Source of the DNA: Campylobacter sp. MIT 97-5078
GTDB taxonomy: Bacteria > Campylobacterota > Campylobacteria > Campylobacterales > Campylobacteraceae
DNA length: 61,359 nucleotides
NCBI RefSeq assembly: GCF_006864455.1
Contig: NZ_QHLK01000013.1
Coordinates: forward strand, 1-61,359
Direction of reading: 5' to 3'
Part shown: one piece after another, positions 45,295-54,588 of the stretch
Layout of the letters: every line of letters begins with the position of its first letter
Numbering within the stretch: the stretch's first letter is position 1
Translations under genes and position numbers: made by a program
Notes under the pieces: model-generated
Told to the model about the DNA's origin: nothing
Databases searched by the model: none
Seen by the model: the letters and a program-made list of their open reading frames with translations, nothing else

Positions 45295-45654
45295 GCTAAA
45301 ACTAAAAAAACCATAAAAATGAGTGAAACAGAGTTTAATTTTATGCTCAAGGAAGCAAATTTAACAAAGAAAGGTTTTTTAGCCATTGTGGATTGTCACG
45401 AGAGCAATTTGTATCGCTGGATTAGAGAAAGTGAGTTTCCGCCTTATGTGAAAACCATTCTTTCTTGGGCTATTAAGGCTCAAAAATATAAAGAAATTCA
45501 AACAAATGAAAAAAATAAAGATGAAATAGAAATTCAAATAAATGAAAAAAAAATAGCAAAAATTGAAAAATTAAAAGCTATAAATACTAAACTTCAAGAT
45601 GAAATCAAAGGCTACAAAGAGCTACAAAAGCTCTATGTAGATTTGTTTATGTAA
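45292..45654 (+). CDS. Helix-turn-helix protein with coiled-coil tail
   Basis: A 120-aa protein: N-terminal HTH (NFMLKEANLTKKGFLAIVDCHESNLYRWIRES, residues about 14-46) and C-terminal coiled coil with lysine/glutamate repeats. Architecture and position match the protein at 20250, though the sequences differ considerably. The start codon is the last triplet of the repeat. Likely a regulator of the control region. It is convergent with a lipoprotein gene, one base apart. Confidence 0.7.
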   Translation: MAKTKKTIKMSETEFNFMLKEANLTKKGFLAIVDCHESNLYRWIRESEFPPYVKTILSWAIKAQKYKEIQTNEKNKDEIEIQINEKKIAKIEKLKAINTKLQDEIKGYKELQKLYVDLFM

Positions 45655-45655
45655 C

Positions 45656-46054
45656 TTAAAAACCATTTATTTCAAGAGTTTTAGCGTAGTCTTCTTTTCT
45701 AGTTATAGATTCAAGCTCTTCTACTTTACTAACTCTGCATTCACTATCACTCTTGCATTGAATGTTTATTCTTTGGATTTTACTATCTTTGTCAAGAAAA
45801 AGAAAAAAATAACTTCCCTTTCTACGATTAGTGAAATCTTTTGTGTATCCACCTTGTCCATCATCATCATACACAACATACTTATAAAACTTCGTATCAG
45901 GCACTTGCTCTTGAGCTACTTTTAAAGCTACTTTCCCCATTTCATCTTCAGGTTTAAATTCAACCTTAGAATTACCACAACCTATAAATAAAGCACCTAA
46001 AAGCACCACAGCCACCAGATTAATTGAATTTTTTCTAATGTTTTTTACAAACAT
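45656..46054 (-). CDS. Putative lipoprotein of unknown function
   Basis: The N-terminal signal (LVAVVLLGALFIGC) ends in a lipobox at about residue 26, predicting a lipid-anchored 107-residue mature protein with two cysteines (NIQCKSDSECRVS). Surface or entry exclusion is one role such element lipoproteins have, but nothing in the sequence proves it. AAGGAGC precedes the ATG. Confidence 0.6.
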   Translation of the reverse strand: MFVKNIRKNSINLVAVVLLGALFIGCGNSKVEFKPEDEMGKVALKVAQEQVPDTKFYKYVVYDDDGQGGYTKDFTNRRKGSYFFLFLDKDSKIQRINIQCKSDSECRVSKVEELESITRKEDYAKTLEINGF

Positions 46055-46074
46055 TCTTTGCTCCTTGTTTTGTA

Positions 46075-46412
46075 ATTTAGTGGGTATATTATAACAAATT
46101 TATATCCATATTGTATAAATTAAACCAGAATACACAATATTTTTTTATTAAAAATATATAATATAATTTTAAATTATAAGTATTATATAAAATATTTTAT
46201 ATTATTTAAAATTATATTATATAATTTAAATATATAAAAATATAAAAAGTTATTTAAATATTTTTAAATCGTTTTAAAATATTTAAAATATAAACATAAT
46301 TTTTAATATTTTAAGTAAGTAAATATTATATAAAATTATAAATATTATACTAAATAATTTAAAATTATATGTTACAATACTTTGACTTTAAAACAATTCT
46401 AGGAGGTATAAA
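46075..46412. other. Extremely AT-rich region upstream of parA
   Basis: About 340 bases with almost no G or C, dominated by ATATTTAAAATAT-type palindromic runs. No gene is possible. It ends at the AGGAGGT ribosome site of parA. A centromere (parS) or parA operator is the likely content. Confidence 0.55.
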
Positions 46413-47003
46413 ATGGTTATTTCAGTTATCAATAAAAAAGGTGGAGTGGGTAAAACTCCTTTCGCTTTTAGTATAGCTAAGGATTTGGATATGTTTTTAC
46501 AAAGCAATGATAATTCTATCATAGAAAGCATATATCCAAATAAGGCTAAAATTTCTAAAGAACCGAGTTTGCTTGAAAATTGTGTTTATGATTTTGGGGG
46601 TTTTGTAGATAAAGGAATTTTAGATATAGTAAGACAAAGTGATATGCTTATCATTCCTTGCAATGAGCTTTATAATTCTATACTTAGGACCATAGAAACT
46701 ATTAACGAAATTCAAACCTTAAATAAAAACATTATTGTTTTAGTAAGTGATTATAAAGATGAAAAAGATAAAAACATCATAGAAGAAATGCTTAAAAGCA
46801 ATCTTAGTGATTTGGAATTTTTCTTTTTCAAGCATTCTAAGATTATAGATAATGCTATGATAGCTGGACTTTCTTTTACTGAGCTTTATAATGAAAATGT
46901 CTTATCTAAGCTTAATTATAAAAATTTCTTTGAAGAATATAATAAATTACTTCATACTCTAACAAAAACAAAGGAGAATAAAAATGTTAAAAAATGGGCT
47001 TGA
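46413..47003 (+). CDS. parA: ParA-family partition ATPase
   Basis: Segregates the element's circular form. The deviant Walker A motif is NKKGGVGKTPFAF (residues about 6-18), with a proline after the threonine where threonine or serine is usual. CVYDFGG and MLIIPCN form the other ATP motifs. Length is 196 aa, the small plasmid type with no N-terminal HTH. A perfect AGGAGGT precedes the ATG. Its partner gene overlaps by 20 bases. Confidence 0.88.
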   Translation: MVISVINKKGGVGKTPFAFSIAKDLDMFLQSNDNSIIESIYPNKAKISKEPSLLENCVYDFGGFVDKGILDIVRQSDMLIIPCNELYNSILRTIETINEIQTLNKNIIVLVSDYKDEKDKNIIEEMLKSNLSDLEFFFFKHSKIIDNAMIAGLSFTELYNENVLSKLNYKNFFEEYNKLLHTLTKTKENKNVKKWA

Positions 47004-47259
47004 AAGCATAGAAGAGGCTCTAAAAAAAGAAGGAACTAGACAAAGAACCTATAAAGAAGCTGAAAATGCTAAAGTAGGTAGAAAGAAAAAAGATAGCAAA
47101 GAAAAGGCTGTTCCAATTACAATTTATTTTCCAAAAGAAGAATATGAATCTTTTAAAGAGACTATGGAAGAAGAATTTGAATTAAATCAAGGTTATTTTA
47201 TAAGAAAGATTGTTGCTAAATATATTCATTCAAGACAAAAGAATAAAGATAAGGAATAA
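46984..47259 (+). CDS. Ribbon-helix-helix partner of ParA (ParB-like)
   Basis: A 91-aa basic protein. The C-terminal half has the ribbon-helix-helix pattern (VPITIYFPKEEYESFKETM then NQGYFIRKIVAKYI). Small RHH proteins encoded next to small ParA ATPases act as centromere-binding adaptors and autorepressors. It overlaps parA and lies in the same unit. The basic N-terminus probably interacts with ParA. Confidence 0.75.
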   Translation: MLKNGLESIEEALKKEGTRQRTYKEAENAKVGRKKKDSKEKAVPITIYFPKEEYESFKETMEEEFELNQGYFIRKIVAKYIHSRQKNKDKE

Positions 47260-47387
47260 AATTAGATGAAAAGAGCAAGCAAATAATACTTGCAATACAA
47301 AAAGAAAGCAAACAAAGAAGCTTAATTTTATAATTTATTTTTATTGCTTATATTCCATATAAATTTAGATTTTATATGGTATGGTTT

Positions 47388-47645
47388 TCATTGCATTTTG
47401 CAATTTTTAAGATGACTTACTTGTTTTACTGCTATACAATCAGGTCTTCCTTTGCATTCTTTGCTTATACCTATGGTATAGTATTGATAATATTTAGCAC
47501 ATTCTCCACCTGTTTGTCCGCCTAAAACACAAAGTAAAGCTCCGCAAGGATTTTTAGGGTCAGTTCCTTCCATTGCAAAAAGTTGTGTTTGTGTGCCTAA
47601 AAGACAAGCTAGAATTAAGCTTGTTTTAATGAGTTTTGATTTCAT
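47388..47645 (-). CDS. TrbM-like conjugation protein
   Basis: The ATG at 47645 follows AAAGGAATG and opens a signal peptide (KLIKTSLILACLLGTQTQLFA). The mature part has the TrbM-type cysteine pattern CGALLCVLGGQTGGECAKYY and further cysteines near the end. Secreted, disulfide-bonded protein of 85 aa, a minor T4SS component in IncP-like systems. It is downstream of the VirB5/TrbJ-like gene. Confidence 0.7.
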   Translation of the reverse strand: MKSKLIKTSLILACLLGTQTQLFAMEGTDPKNPCGALLCVLGGQTGGECAKYYQYYTIGISKECKGRPDCIAVKQVSHLKNCKMQ

Positions 47646-47679
47646 TGCATTCCTTTCATAGTTTGATTTAGCATTTGCT

Positions 47680-48711
47680 TTAATTTGCATTTGTCTTTTG
47701 CTTTGTCATAGCATCATAATCAGGAAATCCTGTGTTATCATATATAATCGTCCCATATTTGTCCTGAAAATCTATATTTGATTGTAAATCTTCAGCTTTT
47801 TGAGCTTTTATTTGATTCTTAGCTGTATAATCTCTCTTTCTATTGTTTTGTTCATTTTTAGCCATACTACTTTGTAGGCTATAATATTGCATAGAAGCTT
47901 CATATTGTCTTTGAGATTGCTCTAAAAGCTTTAAAAGCATAGTATTTGTTAAAGCTTGAGCTTGCTTTTGATTTTTCTCAGTTTGTAAGGACTTTGCTAG
48001 TTTTTCTAAGTCTTTCATATCTTTATCTTTAGAATACTTGCTTGTGCCATTGATATACTCATCATACATATTGATGATTTTTGTTGAAGCACTTTTTTGC
48101 CCAATTTCTTTTATAAGTGTTGCACTTTGATTCATCATTATAATTTTATGTTCTAATTCTAAAGCTTCTTGCCTTTTATCTTCTTTTTCAAACTCGCTTA
48201 TTTGTTTTTGCAAATCACTAATATCTTGATTTAGGGCATCAGTATTTACAGCAGAAATACACAAATTGATTTGGTCCTTAAGTGTTCCTTGAGCTTGAGT
48301 GATTTTTTCTTCAAATCTTTTAGAGTTTTGTTGTAAAAAAGCACAAGCATTAGTCATATCACTTGTTTCTTGAAAAAGCTCATCAGGAACTTTAAAATTT
48401 AAATTATTTTTAGTTTCATCAATAAAGCCGTCAAGCTCGCCTAAAACTTGTTTAATATCCATTCCTACGCCTTGTTCTGTAAGCAATTTTTCTTGCATAG
48501 CTACTTGGATTATAAGTTGTTGGTATTGTTTGATTTGCTCGGCAAGTTGTTTTCCTTGTTGGGCATAGCCTAAAACAGCTTGAGATATCGAACCTACATC
48601 TACGACAGGAATACCAGTAGCTAAAGCATCAGTTATTAAAGCACTTGCTACTATGAAGCTTATATAAAGTTTTTTAAATGTTTTGAGAGTATGTAAAATA
48701 TGTAAAATCAT
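47680..48711 (-). CDS. VirB5/TrbJ-like periplasmic conjugation protein
   Basis: A signal peptide (LYISFIVASALITDALA) and a helical mature domain (ISQAVLGYAQQGKQLAEQIKQ, then long coiled coils) fit the TrbJ/VirB5 family, minor pilus proteins at the tip. Length is 343 aa, including a second coiled coil from about residue 160. This supplies the VirB5 otherwise missing from the main virB block. AAGGAAAG precedes the ATG. Confidence 0.7.
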   Translation of the reverse strand: MILHILHTLKTFKKLYISFIVASALITDALATGIPVVDVGSISQAVLGYAQQGKQLAEQIKQYQQLIIQVAMQEKLLTEQGVGMDIKQVLGELDGFIDETKNNLNFKVPDELFQETSDMTNACAFLQQNSKRFEEKITQAQGTLKDQINLCISAVNTDALNQDISDLQKQISEFEKEDKRQEALELEHKIIMMNQSATLIKEIGQKSASTKIINMYDEYINGTSKYSKDKDMKDLEKLAKSLQTEKNQKQAQALTNTMLLKLLEQSQRQYEASMQYYSLQSSMAKNEQNNRKRDYTAKNQIKAQKAEDLQSNIDFQDKYGTIIYDNTGFPDYDAMTKQKTNAN

Positions 48712-48731
48712 AGTCTTTCCTTATTTTAAAT

Positions 48732-49940
48732 TTACACCATTTGCATACCTTGATTTGCATATGCTCTTATCTTATTACTGGCAGGTTTGAAATCGTTTTT
48801 TGCTCTTTGCTTTTCTTGATATTGTCTTGCATATTCTTGCTCTTGTTTTTTTGGATCCAAAAAGTCTTGCATTTTTTTGTATTGTTTGATATAAGTTTCT
48901 TTATATTTTGGGCAAGTTTTTTCCATTCTTTGAAAAAGCTCATAAGCATCTGCTCTTAAATGTTTTTTGCCTTGCTCATTTACCTTATCATATTTTCTTA
49001 AAATATCATCAAATTTTTTACTGAAGTCTTTTTCTTTATCCATAGATATTTTATTTGCAGTAGCTTCTTTTTTATTTTTAATTACATCTGTTAAAACTTC
49101 GCTTGCAATATTATTCACAAAATCTTTGTTTTCTGGGTGTTTTGAAAGATTAATTAATAATTTTGCAGCTTTTTTCATATTTTCTAGGTATTTTAATTCT
49201 TCTTGAGTTGTTCTTTGGTCCTTATCATTATCATTTAGTTTGTCTTTCAAAGCTTTTCTTTCTCTTCTTTTATTAACGATTTTAGTAAAGAGAACAATAA
49301 GTTCATTTAAATCATTAGCTGTAAGCAATTTAGATATATTATCCCTTGCTTGTGTTTTATTATTTTCTATCTCATTTTTTAAATCCTTTTCTCTTTGTTT
49401 TAAGCTTGTGAGTTCTTTTTCTAAGTCCTCTTTGGTTTTTTTAGGGCTATTTTCTTGTATGATTTGTTCTTCTTCTTGTTCTTTGTTTTGAGTGTTTTTG
49501 TTTATGTTATCATTGCTATTATCGTGGTTTTTAAGCTCTTCTTCAATCTCTTTTATTCTTTTTTGAGTTTGATTAAGTTCTTTTTGTTTTTGTTCATCTA
49601 TGTATTCGCTTTGCTCAGCTATTTTATATATTTCTTTTTTATAGATTTCACTATCTTCAATTATTTGGATAATATCTTCTTCTATTTTATTTTTATGTTT
49701 AGGTGAACCAAATTCATAGTCTTTAAATTCTTGGCTTTTTTTATACTCATCAAGTGTTATTGAGACTTCTTTAGTTTTAACTTCTTTTTCATTTATATCT
49801 AGTGCTATAAGATTGATTTTTTCTTGTTGCCCCTCATTTGTTTGGAGTTTTTGTTCATTTAAGTCTATATTTTGACTTTGAGTGTTAGCTTGTTGTGTTA
49901 TTTCTTTTTCTAATGCTCCCTCTTCTAATAGTGTAGCCAT
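48732..49940 (-). CDS. Large charged coiled-coil protein
   Basis: A 402-aa cytosolic protein with no signal peptide, dominated by coiled coils (residues about 85-240) and rich in glutamate, lysine and glutamine. A more ordered part (NELIVLFTKIVNKRRERKALK, LLINLSKHPENKDFVNNIAS) follows. A -10 (TATAAT, 49979-49974) lies 34 bases upstream and AAAGGAT precedes the ATG, so it heads an operon with the VirB5/TrbJ- and TrbM-like genes. It may be a secreted effector or transfer accessory; no family recognised. Confidence 0.6.
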   Translation of the reverse strand: MATLLEEGALEKEITQQANTQSQNIDLNEQKLQTNEGQQEKINLIALDINEKEVKTKEVSITLDEYKKSQEFKDYEFGSPKHKNKIEEDIIQIIEDSEIYKKEIYKIAEQSEYIDEQKQKELNQTQKRIKEIEEELKNHDNSNDNINKNTQNKEQEEEQIIQENSPKKTKEDLEKELTSLKQREKDLKNEIENNKTQARDNISKLLTANDLNELIVLFTKIVNKRRERKALKDKLNDNDKDQRTTQEELKYLENMKKAAKLLINLSKHPENKDFVNNIASEVLTDVIKNKKEATANKISMDKEKDFSKKFDDILRKYDKVNEQGKKHLRADAYELFQRMEKTCPKYKETYIKQYKKMQDFLDPKKQEQEYARQYQEKQRAKNDFKPASNKIRAYANQGMQMV

Positions 49941-50257
49941 TGCTTATCCTTTGAAAATTTTAATATGTTTTTTATTATATCCTATTCTTAAAAACTACTT
50001 TTTGTTCTTAAGTGCTTTGAAAGTGTCTATTTTAGGGTATTTTATTTTTTTTAAATATATGAGCTTAAAAAATTGAAATAAATTAGAATATCCATATATT
50101 TCTTGATTTGAAGTAAATTAATGGGTATATTTTTTAAAAATGAAAAGTTGTCTTTCTATTTTATGTTAAATTAATTTTTGATTTGGTATACTTAAGCTAA
50201 GTAAATACACTTATATAGCTTATAATAAATGACAAACGCTTAATGATTTCTTAAATA

Positions 50258-50275
50258 TGCTAGGTTATCGTAGAG
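50258..50275 (+). other. attR of the element
   Basis: TGCTAGGTTAT (50258-50268) is followed by CGTAGAG (50269-50275), then chromosomal TAAAATATT. Together with attL this predicts attB as a CGTAGAG core between GTTTAA and TAAAAT. Bases 49980-50257 hold the element's right end with TATAAT at 50221-50226 and no gene. Confidence 0.88.
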
Positions 50276-50369
50276 TAAAATATTTTTTTGATAAAAATTA
50301 TGAATAAATTTGTTTTTTTTCTTAGCTTGTTCTAAAATCAAGTTTAAATTCAGCCTCATTTGCTGTTTT

Positions 50370-50494
50370 CAGGTTAAAGTATCAGGAAAAAATACCGCTA
50401 TCACATATATATCATCGCCAAAGAATTTGATCTTAAAATCAGCGACTTGCTCCCTAAAAATCCTAATTTTGCCCTAAAATGCCTAAATTTCTGA
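50370..50494 (+). pseudogene. Remnant of an XRE-type regulator next to attR
   Basis: A frame ending at 50494 reads KYRYHIYIIAKEFDLKISDL then LPKNPNFAL, matching the last helices of XRE/Cro HTH domains (IAKELDLKISDLL type). Upstream bases read as further HTH-like pieces in other frames, with no start. It is chromosomal, just outside the element. The rest of 50276-50571 holds only the argC promoter. Confidence 0.45.
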
Positions 50495-50571
50495 AATTTT
50501 GTTTGATTTTATGATTTTAAAACAAAAATTTGATTATAATGACAAATTTAAAGTAAAACTCTAGGAATATT

Positions 50572-51609
50572 ATGGATAAAGTTAAAATTGCCATCTTTGG
50601 TTCAAATGGTTATGCAGGATACGAGCTGGTGCGTTTATTGCTAAAACACCCAAAGGCACAGCTTTGTTATCTTGGCTCAAGAGCGTATAAAAATGAGCCT
50701 TATTTTAAAGTCTATCCTCATACTTTTAAAGAACTTGATTTACTCTGTATGGACAAGGATATCAACGAGGTAGCAAAAGAAGTTGATCTTATCTTTACTG
50801 CTACGCCTCAAGGCTTTTGTGCTGGATTGATGAATGAAAACTTATTGCAACACTGCAAAGTTATAGACTTAAGTGCTGATTTTCGTCTTAAAAATGCAAA
50901 CACATATGAAAAATGGTATAAACTTGAACACAAGGCAAAAAGCTTTTTAGCCGAATCTGTATATGGACTTAGTGAATTAAAACGAGAAGAAATTAAAAAA
51001 GCCCGTTTAATCGCCAATCCGGGCTGTTATACCACGACTTCCATACTTGCACTTTATCCTCTTGTAAAGCACAAGCTTATTGATTTAAACTCTATCATCA
51101 TAGATGCAAAAAGCGGAGCAAGTGGGGCTGGCAGGGCAGCAAGAGAAGAAAACCTTTTTTGTGAGATTAATGAAAATTTTAAAGCTTATGGCATAGCCAC
51201 GCACCGCCATACTCCAGAGATAGAGCAAGAACTCAGCCTTGTAGCAAATGAAAACATCACGCTTCAATTCACTCCTCATCTTGTGCCTATGCAAAGGGGT
51301 ATTTTAGCAAGTATTTATGCCAAATTTAAGGGTAAAGCACAAGAGTTAAGAAGTGTTTATGAAAGCACTTACAAAAACGAAAAATTTATACGAATTTTAC
51401 CTGAAAGCATTATGCCTCAAACGCGTTTTGTAAGAGGAACTAACTTCATAGATATGAATTTTGTTTTTGATGAAAGAACGCAAAATATTATCATCATCGC
51501 AGCACTTGATAATCTTTTAAAAGGAGCAGCTGGACAAGCTGCGCAAAATATGAACTTGCTTTTTGGCTTTGATGAGAACTTAGGGCTTGAAAATTTGGGG
51601 CTTTTATAA
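50572..51609 (+). CDS. argC: N-acetyl-gamma-glutamyl-phosphate reductase
   Basis: Third step of arginine synthesis, NADPH-dependent reduction to the semialdehyde. N-terminal Rossmann motif IFGSNGYAGYELVRLL and active-site cysteine in IANPGCYTTTSILAL (near residue 148) are clear, and GIATHRHTPEIEQEL carries the catalytic histidine. Length is 345 aa. A -10 TATAAT at 50535-50540 lies 31 bases before the ATG. The acetyltransferase follows, but argB and argD, which follow in C. jejuni, do not. Confidence 0.96.
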   Translation: MDKVKIAIFGSNGYAGYELVRLLLKHPKAQLCYLGSRAYKNEPYFKVYPHTFKELDLLCMDKDINEVAKEVDLIFTATPQGFCAGLMNENLLQHCKVIDLSADFRLKNANTYEKWYKLEHKAKSFLAESVYGLSELKREEIKKARLIANPGCYTTTSILALYPLVKHKLIDLNSIIIDAKSGASGAGRAAREENLFCEINENFKAYGIATHRHTPEIEQELSLVANENITLQFTPHLVPMQRGILASIYAKFKGKAQELRSVYESTYKNEKFIRILPESIMPQTRFVRGTNFIDMNFVFDERTQNIIIIAALDNLLKGAAGQAAQNMNLLFGFDENLGLENLGLL

Positions 51610-51618
51610 AGGAAAAAA

Positions 51619-52092
51619 ATGAATATTAGAGCAATGCGCGAACAAGATTACGAAGCTGTTTTTAAACTTTGGTGTGAGATAAAAGGTTTTGGGATACGAA
51701 GCGTTGATGATAGCAAGGAAAATATCATAACTTTTTTAAGAAGAAATAAGGGTTTAAGCGTAGTAACCGAGCTAGCAAACGAAAAAAATGGCTATGCAAA
51801 AGGAAGTATAGTAGGAAGCATACTTTGCGGACATGATGGACGCACTGGAGGCTTTTATCATGTATGTGTTCATCAGGACTTTAGAAAACTTGGTATAGCC
51901 CATAAAATGACAGAGTTTTGCCTAGCAGCCTTAAAAAAAGAAAAGATTAACAAAATCGCTCTCATCGCCTTTAAAATCAATGATTTGGGTAATGAATTTT
52001 GGAAAAATTACGGTTTTACCCTAAGAGAGGACGCAAATTATTATGATCTTTCTTTAAACGAACATAATTCTACGCATTTTGTTGAAAAATAA
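51619..52092 (+). CDS. GNAT-family acetyltransferase
   Basis: A 157-aa N-acetyltransferase. The acetyl-CoA loop is in VHQDFRKLGIAHKMTEF (residues about 93-109), and the usual C-terminal strand ends FWKNYGFTLREDANYYDL. YpeA-like. Its place directly after argC is the arrangement seen in Campylobacter, where a role in arginine-pathway acetylation has been suggested. The substrate is not proven. The 277 bases after it contain no convincing gene. Confidence 0.85.
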   Translation: MNIRAMREQDYEAVFKLWCEIKGFGIRSVDDSKENIITFLRRNKGLSVVTELANEKNGYAKGSIVGSILCGHDGRTGGFYHVCVHQDFRKLGIAHKMTEFCLAALKKEKINKIALIAFKINDLGNEFWKNYGFTLREDANYYDLSLNEHNSTHFVEK

Positions 52093-52369
52093 GCTTTTGC
52101 TTTAGTTTTTATGTTCAAACTCAAATTTAAATTAGCTTTGAAAAAAGTTTTTATGACAAACAAAAATGAAAATAAATCCATTTTTTGCGTTTTGTAAGAT
52201 TTCGTAAAAAACAAAACAATGTATAAAAAAAACAAGTTTTGTTTTCCCTTTAACCTTAAAAATTTTAAATCAAAACCTTATTTCTTTAGATATATTTTAT
52301 CTTGCTTTCTTGTATATTTTTATATAATAATAGACGAGAAAAGCTTATTTTTGCTCTTTGTCTTGTATT

Positions 52370-53746
52370 TTACTGCGGTAAATTTGGGATTTGTAAGGAA
52401 TTTGTGCTTTGTTGATTGTTTGCGTTTGGAGTTTGCATTTGGGTATTGATGAGTTTTAAAATTTCAATTATATTATTAAATTCAAAACTCTCCTCTGGAG
52501 TTTGAGTAAGAAAATTTTGCATAAAATCTTTTTTAGCGATCGCCTCATCAAGCTCTTTATCATTTCCTCCTTGATAAGCCCCTATGCGTAAAAGCACTTC
52601 ATTTTCTTTTAAGAGTGAGTTTAAACGTTTAAATTTACGCACAGCTTGTTTGTGTTCGGGCGTGATAATATCATTCATCACGCGAGAAGCTGAGTTTTGG
52701 ATATTTATAGGCGGATATATGCCAAAGTCAGTGAGTTCTCTGCTTAAAACTATGTGTCCATCTAAGATAGAACGGCTTTGATCAGCTATAGGATCACTCA
52801 TATCATCCCCATCAACAAGCACGGTAAAAAAGGCTGTGATCGTGCCTTTGCCTTCTTCTTTTCCTGTTCTTTCCATGAGTTGAGGCAAAAGACTTAAAAC
52901 ACTTGGCGGATAGCCCTTAGTAGTAGGTGGCTCACCAAGAGCTAAGCCTATTTCTCTTTGAGCCATAGCAAAACGCGTTACGCTATCCATGATAAAAAGC
53001 ACATCTTTGCCCTGTTCTTTAAAATACTCCGCCACGCTCATAGCACAAAAAGCACCATATTTACGCATCAAAGCACTATCATCACTTGTTGCAACGATGA
53101 TAACTGTATCATCAAGTTTTCCACCTAGGTTTTTTTGGATAAATTCAGGAATTTCACGTCCTCTTTCGCCTATAAGTGCAACGACTTTTATAGGGGCTTT
53201 TGAGTTTTTTACTATCATACCCATTAAAGTTGATTTACCCACACCAGAACCTGCAAAAATACCAAGTTTTTGTCCCACTCCGCAAGTTAAAAGCCCATCA
53301 ATAGTCTTTACACCTACTGGAAAAACTTCATCGATTAGCCCTCTTTTCATCGCATCAATAGGTGCGCGCATAATAGGCATAAACTTATCAACCTCGATAG
53401 TGCCTTTGCCATCTTTAGGATTCATAAAAGGATCAACAACGCGTCCTAAAAGTGCACTACTCACCCCTATATGCATACCAGCATCGCTAAGATAAGCCTT
53501 ATCGCCTATCTTAAAGCCTTCTATAAAAGAAAAAGGGCTAAGATAAGAAAATTCAGCCTTAATCTCAACCACCATAGCCAAAGTTTGCAAGTCTTTATTT
53601 TCATTTGAAATGAGACGCACTATATCGCCAACGCCGGTTTTTAGCCCTTTTATCTCTATACTTGTAGCTGAAATTTTTGTGATTTCTCCAAAAACAGATT
53701 TTAAATCTTCACTACCTAGCTTTGATCTTAGTTTTGAAAGACTCAT
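52370..53746 (-). CDS. fliI: Flagellar export ATPase FliI
   Basis: F1-type ATPase that powers flagellar type III export. Walker A GIFAGSGVGKSTLMGMI is near residue 165, followed by LIGERGREIPEF, VLFIMDSVTRFAMAQREIGLALGEPP and the SILDGHIVLSREL region. Length is 458 aa with a polar C-terminal tail rich in asparagine and glutamine. It is transcribed leftward after folE. Confidence 0.96.
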   Translation of the reverse strand: MSLSKLRSKLGSEDLKSVFGEITKISATSIEIKGLKTGVGDIVRLISNENKDLQTLAMVVEIKAEFSYLSPFSFIEGFKIGDKAYLSDAGMHIGVSSALLGRVVDPFMNPKDGKGTIEVDKFMPIMRAPIDAMKRGLIDEVFPVGVKTIDGLLTCGVGQKLGIFAGSGVGKSTLMGMIVKNSKAPIKVVALIGERGREIPEFIQKNLGGKLDDTVIIVATSDDSALMRKYGAFCAMSVAEYFKEQGKDVLFIMDSVTRFAMAQREIGLALGEPPTTKGYPPSVLSLLPQLMERTGKEEGKGTITAFFTVLVDGDDMSDPIADQSRSILDGHIVLSRELTDFGIYPPINIQNSASRVMNDIITPEHKQAVRKFKRLNSLLKENEVLLRIGAYQGGNDKELDEAIAKKDFMQNFLTQTPEESFEFNNIIEILKLINTQMQTPNANNQQSTNSLQIPNLPQ

Positions 53747-53833
53747 TTACTCTTCCTCTTAAAAATTCGCTTGTTATAGCCTTAGCTTCCCTTTGAAAAA
53801 AATTAAGCAAAAATAAATTTTTAAACAAAAGAC

Positions 53834-54016
53834 CTATCTCCTCACTATTTTGTAGCTTAAAAAAAGAAAGTAATGTATGCAAAAAGCAGAACCTAAATTA
53901 AAATCTAAAACATATCTAAAAGGCTCAGAATAAGCATAAAATTTAAAACTCCTTTTATCTATTCTAAGAGCATTGCGTAAATGTCCATAAAATTGTATAG
54001 CAAGCCTTTTTTTCAT
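53834..54016 (-). pseudogene. Truncated gene fragment after folE
   Basis: An ATG overlapping the folE stop opens about 60 codons beginning [20 protein letters not shown], then drifting into unlike sequence. The IQFYGHLR start resembles sugar-transferase-type proteins of Campylobacter surface loci, so this may be the leftover 5' end of such a gene. Could equally be a short chance frame. Confidence 0.3.
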
Positions 54017-54588
54017 CAAAAACGAACCTGCTTTGAAGAATTGATGAGGGAGAAAAATTCTTTTCTAGTATTGTCATTTTTTAAAAAACAGCCTCTTAGT
54101 GCTGAGGTGCTTGTAGTGGAATTTGCCTTTTGCACCCCTCTCATCTCAACGCATAAATGTCTTGCTTCTATAACCACGCCAACGCCTTTTGCACCTACAT
54201 TTTCCATCAAAGCTTCTGCAATTTGTTCAGTAAGCTGTTCTTGAATTTGAAGTCTGCGTGCAAAAACCTCAACCAAACGAGGAATTTTACTTAAACCAAC
54301 CACTTTTTTATCAGGGATATAAGCAATATGCACTCGTCCAAAAAAAGGCAAAAGATGATGCTCGCAAAGGCTATAAAACTCTATATCACGCACTAATACC
54401 ATTTCGTTGTTTGAGCTGACAAATAAGGCATCATTTAAGACTTGTTTGGGATTTTTTTTATAACCTTGAGTGAGAAATTCAAAGCTTTTTGCTACTCGAG
54501 CCGGAGTTTTTACAAGCCCTTCACGTTTTGGATTTTCGCCTATTAAATTTAAGATATTTGTAACTGATTTTTCAAATTCTTCTTGCAT
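54016..54588 (-). CDS. folE: GTP cyclohydrolase I
   Basis: First step of folate synthesis, GTP to dihydroneopterin triphosphate. Zinc and active-site motifs are present: [44 protein letters not shown] and [12 protein letters not shown]. Length is 190 aa. It diverges from tig and lies upstream of fliI, an order also found in C. jejuni. Confidence 0.96.
   Translation of the reverse strand: MQEEFEKSVTNILNLIGENPKREGLVKTPARVAKSFEFLTQGYKKNPKQVLNDALFVSSNNEMVLVRDIEFYSLCEHHLLPFFGRVHIAYIPDKKVVGLSKIPRLVEVFARRLQIQEQLTEQIAEALMENVGAKGVGVVIEARHLCVEMRGVQKANSTTSTSALRGCFLKNDNTRKEFFSLINSSKQVRF

Larger units (their letters stand above)
15081..50275. mobile_element. Integrated conjugative plasmid / ICE, about 35.19 kb
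   Basis: Bounded by attL (15081-15098) and attR (50258-50275), which share the 7-bp core CGTAGAG. It contains an integrase, Rep_3 initiator, iteron array, ParA, Ssb, topoisomerase, relaxase with oriT, MobC and a full VirB/VirD4 secretion system. Both plasmid maintenance and ICE functions are present, so it could live integrated or as a circle. It lies beside two tRNA genes, under 2 kb from ruvC/dnaA. Its genes look intact apart from a decayed methyltransferase and one small frameshifted gene. Confidence 0.93.

Noticed and set aside
45048-45386. Leftward 112-codon ORF across repeat copy 2 as a real gene
   Set aside because: It overlaps the HTH gene antisense and the leftward promoter, and its ends are low-complexity phenylalanine-rich translation of A/T runs. 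Only its central part is noted as a finding.
52219-52449. Plus-strand ORF downstream of the acetyltransferase
   Set aside because: Phenylalanine-rich, no ribosome site, and it runs into fliI antisense; treated as chance.
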